NCBI GenBank assembly: GCA_963792895.1
Contig: CAWBYA010000003.1
Coordinates: forward strand, 248,001-312,000
DNA length: 64,000 bases
Direction of reading: 5' to 3'
Origin: UBA6912 sp963792895
GTDB taxonomy: Bacteria > Actinomycetota > Acidimicrobiia > Spongiisociales > UBA5794
Shown here: in pieces, positions 43,595-51,262 of the stretch
How the letters are laid out: every line of letters starts with the position of its first letter
How positions within the stretch are numbered: position 1 is the stretch's first letter
The notes under the pieces: model-generated
Seen by the model: only the letters and a program-made list of their open reading frames with translations
The model's database searches: none
Told to the model about the DNA's origin: nothing
Translations under genes and position numbers: made by a program

Positions 43595-44218
43595 CTGACT
43601 GATCGAAAGAACTGGTTGATGCTGGCCGTGGCAGCCTCGCTGCTGGCCACCACCGTCGTCGCCGGCCCCGCGGCGGCAACCCCGGGAGCCCCGGTCGATC
43701 GTGCCCCGGTGCTACGGGAGTATCTCGACAACGGGACGCCGGCGCCGGAACCACTGGAGCAGGTCGGCACGTCGCGTCTGGTCCACGGCCCTGACGGGCT
43801 CGAGGCCCAGGTGCGGGTGACCCGACTGAAGCCCGGCGGGGTGTACACGTTCTGGTGGGTGGTCGCGCAACACGACGGCACGTTCCCCGACGACATCTTC
43901 GTGGCGCTCGGTGCTGGAGCGGTCGTCGGGGCCAGCGGCCGGGTTGCGATCCGGATGAACGCCTCCCTCGACGAAGCAAGTATCGCGGGTTTCGAGCCGG
44001 CTCCCGGCGTCGTGCTCGAGTTCGACGAGCTGCACGACCCGCTCGATGCGCTTGTGCGGGTGGAGATCGCCTACCACGGCCAGGCAGCGGACGCCGGCGA
44101 CGAGCTGCACACGTGGCTGAGCGACTTCTGGACCGGGGCTGCCTGTCCGCCGGAGACACCCAATCCCAACCCGGCCCAGCCACATTGCCCCGTCTGGTTC
44201 GCCGCAACCCACGACTGA
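43595..44218 (+). CDS. Secreted protein of unknown function, probable CTG start
   Basis: About 207 residues. A signal peptide is clear: TDRKNWLMLAVAASLLATTV, cleavage after GPAAA. The mature part is a beta-rich domain (VHGPDGLEAQVRVTRLKPGG, VYTFWWVVAQHDGTFPDDIF, GRVAIRMNASLDEA) and ends with PCPVWF-like Cys/Pro motifs. No catalytic motif. The best ribosome-binding site, GAGGAGGG, sits four bases before a CTG at 43595, which would give the ideal signal-peptide n-region. The alternatives are GTG 43541 (odd N-terminus) or TTG 43616 and ATG 43619 (no basic n-region). A strong terminator hairpin follows the stop. Confidence 0.65.
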   Translation: MTDRKNWLMLAVAASLLATTVVAGPAAATPGAPVDRAPVLREYLDNGTPAPEPLEQVGTSRLVHGPDGLEAQVRVTRLKPGGVYTFWWVVAQHDGTFPDDIFVALGAGAVVGASGRVAIRMNASLDEASIAGFEPAPGVVLEFDELHDPLDALVRVEIAYHGQAADAGDELHTWLSDFWTGAACPPETPNPNPAQPHCPVWFAATHD

Positions 44219-44234
44219 AGCAGTACATCACAGG

Positions 44235-44270
44235 ACGGAGAGCCCGGGCCGACCGGCCCGGGCTCTCCGT
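44235..44270 (+). terminator. Strong terminator hairpin
   Basis: Perfect 16-bp stem (ACGGAGAGCCCGGGCC and its complement) with a GACC loop, 16 bases after the stop of the secreted-protein gene. Very stable; no long T-run follows. Confidence 0.8.
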
Positions 44271-44706
44271 CGTGATCGTCGGGTCATCGATGGCGACCAT
44301 GCGGGGCTCGACCGGGCCCCTCCGGTGCCGGCACCCCGGCGACAGTCGCGATGCCCACGACTGCGACAACACGCCGGAGCATCGGCCGCCCCACCTTCTC
44401 CGGGCCCGCACCGGCGTCTGAGACGCGGCAGGACGTCACGGTGGAACCCCCTGCGCACAGCGGCTCGACCCGACGGTCGCTTCGTTCCTCGGGCTCGGAG
44501 CTGCGCTCGACGCCGCAGAAGCCGCGCTGCGTGACTTCTCCGAATCTGGTAGCGGCGGCCGGGACGCGGCCCCACGGTGAGAGGCCGCGGGGAAACCGAT
44601 TCCGCGGCTCGATCGCGCCCTGTCTGTCCGAGGTCGCCAGCCGGCCGGTATGCCCCGTATCACCCAGGGAACCTGCCTGTGGCTTCGAGGGTGAGACGAG
44701 CAACCG
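44271..44706. other. Intergenic stretch with no supported gene
   Basis: About 435 bases between two strong hairpins and two convergent secreted-protein genes. Short protein-like stretches exist (a 32-codon minus-strand frame starting MLRRVVAVVGIATVAG near 44380 and a plus-strand frame with GLGAALDAAEAALRDFS near 44480). Neither has a full-length frame or recognised relative, so I do not call a gene. Confidence 0.5.
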
Positions 44707-44738
44707 TGTCTCCGCCGATCCGAAGATCGGCGGAGACA
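44707..44738 (-). terminator. Terminator hairpin after the metalloprotease-like gene
   Basis: Perfect 14-bp stem (TGTCTCCGCCGATC and its complement) with the loop CGAA, 15 bases beyond the stop at 44754. It could also stop transcription from the opposite side. Confidence 0.75.
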
Positions 44739-44753
44739 GCGGAGGCAACCCTG

Positions 44754-45413
44754 TCACGACAGCGGCGCAACTCCGGTGGCGAACATGAAGGCCGCTTCCA
44801 GGCTGGCATCGTCGTTGGGGAGCGTGCGGCTCGGCCGCACGTGGTCGGGATGCAACCCCCACGCGATGATGTCGGCAACGTGCTCGGATGCCGACCGGGC
44901 CCAAGTGTCCGCCCGCCACGCATCGGCATTGCGCATCGTCACGAATGCATCCCGCGCTTCGTCCGTCATATGCCCGTTGGCGTAGACATGGCCGAGCTCA
45001 TGGAGCAGCGTGAAGCGCGTGCCGCACGAGTAGATGATGTGGCGGCCGCCCCGGTCTGTCGTGAACCCGACCGGAGGTGCGCCATCGCCTGTGTCGCAGC
45101 CGATGAGGTCGTCGTGCATCCAGAACTCGACCAACGGCAACTCCAGACCAGCAGCTGCGAACCGCTCGAGCGCCCAGCGCACGTCCTCGACCTGAGCCGA
45201 CCGGCGGGCGTAGACGCGACCGCCCTCGACGTTCGTGGTGGCCGGGTAGTCGGCGAGCCACGGGCTCGCATTGTGGAGAGGGGCCACCGGTTCGGCCGGC
45301 CGGACAGGCAGATCGGCGATGCCGAGGGTCTTTCCGGTCACAGAGGCCGGCGGGGGGCTCGACAGCGAGACCAGCAGGATGAGAGTGGCGGCGAAGGACC
45401 GTGCGGTGTTCAT
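44754..45413 (-). CDS. Secreted metalloprotease-like protein (HExxH)
   Basis: 219 residues. N-terminal signal peptide (NTARSFAATLILLVSLSSPP). LLHELGHVYANGHMTDEARDAF contains HELGH, the zincin motif; ASEHVADIIAWGLHP downstream has Glu and His that could supply the third ligand, as in gluzincin-like folds. Two cysteines (LIGCDTGDG and IYSCGTRF) may form a disulfide. The exact family is not recognised; an extracytoplasmic zinc peptidase is likely. A terminator hairpin follows the stop. Confidence 0.72.
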   Translation of the reverse strand: MNTARSFAATLILLVSLSSPPPASVTGKTLGIADLPVRPAEPVAPLHNASPWLADYPATTNVEGGRVYARRSAQVEDVRWALERFAAAGLELPLVEFWMHDDLIGCDTGDGAPPVGFTTDRGGRHIIYSCGTRFTLLHELGHVYANGHMTDEARDAFVTMRNADAWRADTWARSASEHVADIIAWGLHPDHVRPSRTLPNDDASLEAAFMFATGVAPLS

Positions 45414-45691
45414 GGGCGCACCGTCCGCGCGAGTGGTCGGCGGACCGCTGGGGCACCGTCAAGGCGGCGTCAACGATGTCAAGGCCGTGTCAGCGATCCG
45501 GAGCTCCGCAGCGCTCGGTCAGCCGGGGGCTACGGTCGGAAAGGTCTGCGAACGCAGTCCCCACAGGCGATTCCGGGCCGCCAAGGACGGTTTGACCGGT
45601 TTCTGACGCGGTTGCAGTAGATCTTCCTCCAACACCCCACACCGTGGGGATGCGAGGCGTAGGCTCCACACGATCAGCGGAGGCAGATCAC

Positions 45692-48600
45692 ATGATCGGC
45701 GTCGATGCTCCCCCGAGGCCACGCCACGACGCGTGTCAGATCAGCGTTCTCGGCGCTTTGGAGGCGATGAGCGACGGGCATCGCTGCGACCTCGGCGGAC
45801 CCAAGCCTCGCACGGTGCTTGCGGTGCTGCTTGCCAACGTCGGGCGCCGGGTGTCGACAGACGAGCTGATCGATGCCGTCTACGGCGATGAGGCTGCGAG
45901 TGGAGCACGGCGTTCGATCCAGACATACGTGTCCAGCTTGAGATCGGTCCTGGGTGACATCGTCGGTAGCCAGCGCGACGGCTACATGGTGGACATCGAT
46001 CGCGCCCGCCTCGATGCAACGCGTTTCGAGGACATGGTCACCGGAGCCATCGAGGTCGTCGACGCCGATCCCGAGGGGACGGCAGGGCGCCTGCGGGAGG
46101 CGTTGAGCCTGTGGCGGGGCCATCCATATGCGGACATCGACGGCGGCGGGATTCTCCTCCCCGAGATCTCACGACTCACCGAGCTACGGATGACGGCGCT
46201 CGAGGCGCGAATCGACGCCGATCTCGCCCTCGGGCGCCACGAACAGCTCATCCCCGAGCTCGACGCCTTGACGACCGAGTATCCGTACCGGGAGCACCTG
46301 CGGGCGCAACACATGCTGGCCCTCTACCGCGCGGGTCGTCAGGCCGAGGCGTTGCGGGCCTACCAGGACACTCGCAACGTCCTGGTCGACGAGCTCGGTA
46401 TCGACCCTACGCCCGAGCTCCAGAAACTCGAGCACCAGATCCTCGAGCAGGACGACCGTCTTCGCTTCACCCCGGCACCGTCCGTGAGGTGGAGGGCGCT
46501 GCTCGCCGTCGATGTCGACGCCCACCTCCTCAATGACGCAGTCCCACCGGAGCACCGGGTCTCGCGCCTCGTCCAGACCGACACGGCGATCCGAGATGCC
46601 ATAGGCCGCCTCGGCGGCACGGTCTTTGCGCAGCGGCTCAACTCTACGTTCGCCTCATTCTCGGACCTCGAAGCGGCGCTCGAAGCGGCGGAAGCCGTTT
46701 TCCGCGACTCCCCTGAAGTGGGTGGCGGCGACCGGAGGCGGCTCGTGCGGGCCGGCGTCGACGTGGGCGACGTCGAAGCGGGCGACGACGGGATGCTCGC
46801 CGGACCTGTCGTCACGCGAGTCGCCGGGCTGGTCGGGATGGCTCAACCGGGTCAGGTCCTTCTGTCCCACGATGTTCAGTCGGATGCAACGGTGGGCCAC
46901 GGCCACACGCTCCGCGGTCTCGGCGAGCAGCCGATCCCTCAGCTCGACCGCACCGAGAGTGTGTTCCAACTCGTGCTCGACGGGCTGCCGAGCGACTTCC
47001 CTGCGCTGCGCCTTGGCCGGCCAGGACCGCTACCCGGCGGGATGCGGATCATGCCCGGCTACGAGCTCAGGGCCGAGGTTGCCCGCGGCCAATCATGGGC
47101 CGTATGGCGTGCTTACCAGCCCTCTGTCGGCCGAGAGGTAGCGATCAAGGTCATCGCTCCCGAGCTCGCCAACCGGCCCGAGTTCGTTCGCCGTTTCGAG
47201 CTCGAGGCGTTGACGGTCGCCCGCTTGGAGCACCCTCACATCGTGCCGCTGTTCGACTATTGGCGTGATCTGACGGGTGCGTACCTCGTCAGCCGGTGGG
47301 TGGACGGCGGCAGCCTCGCCGCCCGGATCGCCACGGGCCCGCTCGAACTCGCCGAAGTGTCGCGCGTGGTCGCACAGATCGGTTCTGCGCTCGACGCGGC
47401 ACATCGATCCGGGATCACGCACGGAGACGTGAACCCGTCCACGATCCTCGTCGACGGTGGCGGCACGTTCTACCTCCACGATTTCGGTGTTGCTGATGCG
47501 TCGCACCGTGGCGGCGATCCTGTCGTCCGCGACGTCGCAGGTCTGCTGGCGACGCTCGATGCCGCGGCGGGCGTCGCGGGCACGTCCAGCGACCTGGTTG
47601 CGGGGTTGCATCGCCGCGATGGCGGATACACCTCCATCGGTGAGCTCCTGTCGGCGTGGACTGTCGCCGCTGGACATCGCGATCTCGCCGAAGCGGCCTA
47701 CACGCCGGTTCGTAATCCATATTGCGGGCTCAGCGCATTCAGCTATGCCGATGCGGAGGACTTCTTCGGGCGCACGGCCATCGTTCAGACAGTTGTGGAT
47801 GCGCTGGGCACAGGGCGTCTGGTCGCGATCGTCGGGCCCTCCGGCGTCGGCAAGTCCTCATTGATCCAGGCAGGCGTCCTCCCCTCCCTCGTGAACGGGG
47901 CGGTCCCCGGCTCTGCCGCCTGGTTCACTGCCTCGATGACGCCGGGAACGCATCCGTTCGAAGCTCTCGCGTCTGCGCTGCTTCGGGTTGCGACCCAGCC
48001 GGCGCCCCACCTGGACGAAGACATCGTCGACGGTGACCGCGGGATGCTTCGTGCAACGGCGCGTCTCTTCCCGGACGCGGCCGAGGTTCTCCTGTTGATC
48101 GACCAGTTCGAGGAGCTGTTCACCGTCACCGCCGATCCTGCGGTGCGGGATCAGTTCCTGGGCGCACTCGCAGCCCTGACCACGGACCCCTCGAGCAACG
48201 CCCGTGTAGCTGTGACGATACGGGCCGACTTCTTCGATCAGCCGCTGATGCATCCGGATTTCGGCGAGCTGCTCCGGTCGGCGACCGTCCCGATGTCGGC
48301 GCCCACGAGCGCGGAGCTCCACGAGATGATCGAGCGTCCTGCTGCTTCCGTGGGTGTCGGGTTCGGGCCCGGCCTGGTGGAGCGGATCATCGTTGACATC
48401 GGTGAGGAGCCGGGGAGGTTGCCGCTCCTCGAATACACGTTGACGGAGCTCTTCGACCACCGAACGTCCGATGTGATCCCGGCTGCCGATTACGAGTCGA
48501 TGGCCGGCGTGCTCGGGGCGCTGGGCCGAAGAGCGGAGGAGATCTACGCCGAGCTCGATGAAGTCGGTGCGGCAGCAGCTCGCCAGTTGTTCCTGCGGCT

Positions 48601-51208
48601 CGTCACGCTGACCGATGCCGCCCGAGTCGCTCGGCGCCGGATCAGGCGGGTGGAGTTGGAGCGTCTCGATGTGGACGCCGTCGCGATGGGCCGCGTGGTC
48701 GATGCCTTCGCCGGCCATCGCCTCTTGACGCTCGATCGAGACATGGTGACGCACAGCCCAACCGTCGAGGTTGCCCACGAGGCCCTGTTCTCCGAATGGG
48801 AAAGGCTGGCCGGCTGGATCGAGGAACGCAGGGAAGACCTCGCAACTCGCCGCCGGCTGGTCGAGACAACCGAGGAGTGGGAGCGGGCAGAGCGCGCCGC
48901 CAGCATGCTGATCGGCGGCGGCCGGCTTGCGCAGGTGGCCGATTGGGCCCGGACCACCGACCTCTCGCTCACAGGGGCCGAGCGGGACTTCCTCGAGGCC
49001 AGCGTCCTCGCAGAGACGACCGCTGCGGGAGTAACCAGGCGCCGGCGGCGCCGCATCCTGATGGGGTTTGGGGCTGGCGCAGGGCTCGCCTTGATCCTCG
49101 CCGCGAGTGCCGTGACGCAGCAACGATCGGCCGACCAACAACGGCACGTTGCGACTGCTCGCGAGCTCTCGCTGCAGGCGGCCGAGCAACTCGATATCGA
49201 TCCAGAGCGGAGCGTGCTCCTCGCCCTCGAGGCGATCGACCTCTTCGACGCCTCCGGTGGTGACGCATCGCAGGCAGTGACCGCCCTTCGCCAAGCGGTT
49301 GCCGCCGATCGCACGGTGGCGCGGTTTCCCGGTGCTGCGTTTGTGGCCGTGAGCCGGGACGGCAGCTTGTTCGCCACGGGTGACGGCGACTCCGGCGTGA
49401 CGGTCCGCGATCGAATCGGCGGCGATGTGCTCGCCACGCTGACTCGGCCGGGCGCGCAGGCGCTCGGCGCCGATTTCTCACCCGACGGAACACAGGTTGT
49501 CGTCGCCTACCTCGCCGGAGAGGGTGGTCCGGTGTCCGTGTGGCGCCTCGACGGCTCGGAGCGCCAGGATCTCTCCGGTCCGGCGCTTCCCGCCGACGCG
49601 CTTCCGCCGTGGTCGGTTCGCTTCTCCGCAGACGGTGCGATGATCGCCCTCCTGTATCCGAACGAGGTGCGGGTGTGGAACACGACGACCGGCGAGGTCG
49701 GCTACATCGTGGACGAGCGGTTTCCTGGTGTCTTCGGTTTCGACCCGAGCAGTGGCGAGCTGATCGTGGGCGACGCCTCGGCTCGCACCGTGGAGATCCG
49801 CGACGCTGCCGACGGATCTCCAAGGGTCGTGTTTCCCGTCGCGATCGAACCTCAGGATCTCTCGGTGTCGCCGGATGGTCGGTGGGTAGCCCTGACCTCG
49901 CAAACGGAGGCGAGCGTGGCCCTCTATTCGCTCGACTCCGGCACGGAGGTGTGGGTCCGGTCGATCGATCGGCCGTTTGGGTTGACGTGGGTCGGTGACG
50001 GCTCGCAGCTCGTCGTAGGGGGCGACGCCGGCGAGCCACAGGTGCTGGACACCCAGAGTGGCACTGTCGTCGCTGAGCTTCTCGGACACAACGGCACGGT
50101 GTGGGCCGTCGCCGGAATCCCCGGCACGGGGCTCGTCGCAACGGTTGGAGCCAACGACGACACGGCTCTCGTCTGGAACGTCGAGCGAGGACCGATGCCT
50201 GAAGTCGGGCGCAACGAGACGGGTCTTGGCCACCCCCGGTGGTTTGCGATCAGTCATACGGCCGATCGGCTGTTCTTGAGCGTCGTCGGCCCACCAGCCG
50301 AGGCGTGGATCGCTGCTGCCGACACCCTCGAGCCGGTGTTCCGCTTGACCGATCCGATCGTCGGGACTGGGCTCGAGCCGCTCGTCGTCGGGGACGGCCG
50401 CTATCTGATCACCGTCACCGAGGATCGTCCGTCGACGCTCGTCGACATCGCAACCGGCGATGTCGTCTACGTTGCGCCGCAAGGCAGGGTGGTGAGGGAT
50501 GCGTCGGCTGACGGCCATTTGGTCGTAACCGTCCCCGATCCCCGGCTGGCAACACCCGGCTCACCGGCCGCAATCGTGAACCTCGACACCGGCGAGGAGG
50601 TGGTGGTCGCCGGGGACCTGAGCATTTACCACCCACTCTCCGCCGACGCGTCTCTGATCACGGCCTACGAAGAGGGCGACTCTGGGATCGTGCTGTACGA
50701 CACCGCGACTGGAGACGAGGCCGTCAGGCTGCCGGGAGCGTCCTCGGTCTACGTGATGCCGGATGGCCGCAACGCGTCGGTCGTCACGGTCGACGGGAGG
50801 CACCTGCTGGCGCCGCTGGAGAGCCTCCGCAACGGGATCCCGCTCGACGAAGCAGCTGTGTGGGATGTCAAGGCCACGGATGGGTATGTCGTGATGCACG
50901 TGGCGAGCCCCGACGGCGCCTTGATCCTGACGGGAGCCCGCCGGGAGCCGTTCAGGATCTGGGATGCGTCGACTGGGCGGCTGGTTGCGGAGCTCGATTC
51001 GGGTGCGGTCTCCGCCGAGCCTCGCATCCAGTTCTCTCCAACCGACCCTCGCCACGTGACGGCACTCGCAGACGACGGCATCCTGCTCACCTACGCCCTC
51101 GACACGGGAGAACTCATGGAGATCGCACGGTCTCGCCTCACGAGGCAGTTGACCGACGAGGAGTGTGTCGCCTTCCTGCACCTGCCGGACGGCTGTTCGG
51201 CAGGCTGA
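45692..51208 (+). CDS. Giant SARP regulator: wHTH-BTAD, cyclase-like, pseudokinase, NTPase, TM, beta-propeller
   Basis: 1,838 residues. (1) OmpR-type winged helix and BTAD domain (1-250; RRSIQTYVSSLRSVLGDIVG) as in AfsR/SARP activators. (2) About 265-430: class III cyclase-homology domain without obvious metal residues. (3) About 455-690: kinase-like domain. The lysine in VAIKVIAP and the DFG are kept, but HRD-x-K reads HGDVNPSTIL, the Gly-loop is poor and the APE region is missing, so a pseudokinase is likely. (4) About 700-1,100: nSTAND-type P-loop NTPase (GPSGVGKSS; LLLIDQFEE). (5) One transmembrane helix (about 1,121-1,140) after RRRRRR. (6) WD40/NHL-like propeller to the end, closing LTDEECVAFLHLPDGC. 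The ATG has GCGGAGG upstream. Polarity suggests the propeller is outside, DNA-binding domain inside. Confidence 0.9.
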   Translation: MIGVDAPPRPRHDACQISVLGALEAMSDGHRCDLGGPKPRTVLAVLLANVGRRVSTDELIDAVYGDEAASGARRSIQTYVSSLRSVLGDIVGSQRDGYMVDIDRARLDATRFEDMVTGAIEVVDADPEGTAGRLREALSLWRGHPYADIDGGGILLPEISRLTELRMTALEARIDADLALGRHEQLIPELDALTTEYPYREHLRAQHMLALYRAGRQAEALRAYQDTRNVLVDELGIDPTPELQKLEHQILEQDDRLRFTPAPSVRWRALLAVDVDAHLLNDAVPPEHRVSRLVQTDTAIRDAIGRLGGTVFAQRLNSTFASFSDLEAALEAAEAVFRDSPEVGGGDRRRLVRAGVDVGDVEAGDDGMLAGPVVTRVAGLVGMAQPGQVLLSHDVQSDATVGHGHTLRGLGEQPIPQLDRTESVFQLVLDGLPSDFPALRLGRPGPLPGGMRIMPGYELRAEVARGQSWAVWRAYQPSVGREVAIKVIAPELANRPEFVRRFELEALTVARLEHPHIVPLFDYWRDLTGAYLVSRWVDGGSLAARIATGPLELAEVSRVVAQIGSALDAAHRSGITHGDVNPSTILVDGGGTFYLHDFGVADASHRGGDPVVRDVAGLLATLDAAAGVAGTSSDLVAGLHRRDGGYTSIGELLSAWTVAAGHRDLAEAAYTPVRNPYCGLSAFSYADAEDFFGRTAIVQTVVDALGTGRLVAIVGPSGVGKSSLIQAGVLPSLVNGAVPGSAAWFTASMTPGTHPFEALASALLRVATQPAPHLDEDIVDGDRGMLRATARLFPDAAEVLLLIDQFEELFTVTADPAVRDQFLGALAALTTDPSSNARVAVTIRADFFDQPLMHPDFGELLRSATVPMSAPTSAELHEMIERPAASVGVGFGPGLVERIIVDIGEEPGRLPLLEYTLTELFDHRTSDVIPAADYESMAGVLGALGRRAEEIYAELDEVGAAAARQLFLRLVTLTDAARVARRRIRRVELERLDVDAVAMGRVVDAFAGHRLLTLDRDMVTHSPTVEVAHEALFSEWERLAGWIEERREDLATRRRLVETTEEWERAERAASMLIGGGRLAQVADWARTTDLSLTGAERDFLEASVLAETTAAGVTRRRRRRILMGFGAGAGLALILAASAVTQQRSADQQRHVATARELSLQAAEQLDIDPERSVLLALEAIDLFDASGGDASQAVTALRQAVAADRTVARFPGAAFVAVSRDGSLFATGDGDSGVTVRDRIGGDVLATLTRPGAQALGADFSPDGTQVVVAYLAGEGGPVSVWRLDGSERQDLSGPALPADALPPWSVRFSADGAMIALLYPNEVRVWNTTTGEVGYIVDERFPGVFGFDPSSGELIVGDASARTVEIRDAADGSPRVVFPVAIEPQDLSVSPDGRWVALTSQTEASVALYSLDSGTEVWVRSIDRPFGLTWVGDGSQLVVGGDAGEPQVLDTQSGTVVAELLGHNGTVWAVAGIPGTGLVATVGANDDTALVWNVERGPMPEVGRNETGLGHPRWFAISHTADRLFLSVVGPPAEAWIAAADTLEPVFRLTDPIVGTGLEPLVVGDGRYLITVTEDRPSTLVDIATGDVVYVAPQGRVVRDASADGHLVVTVPDPRLATPGSPAAIVNLDTGEEVVVAGDLSIYHPLSADASLITAYEEGDSGIVLYDTATGDEAVRLPGASSVYVMPDGRNASVVTVDGRHLLAPLESLRNGIPLDEAAVWDVKATDGYVVMHVASPDGALILTGARREPFRIWDASTGRLVAELDSGAVSAEPRIQFSPTDPRHVTALADDGILLTYALDTGELMEIARSRLTRQLTDEECVAFLHLPDGCSAG

Positions 51209-51262
51209 CCCTGCCTCGCCCATCTCGAGGAGTGGGCCGCAACCACCGACCTCTCGCTCACT

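Noticed and set aside
44284..44382. 32-codon minus-strand frame with a hydrophobic start (MLRRVVAVVGIATVAG)
   Set aside because: Too short, no mature domain and no relative; could be a gene fragment.
47858..49294. 478-codon minus-strand frame within the giant SARP gene
   Set aside because: Antisense to the NTPase domain; His/Arg/Gly-rich shadow.
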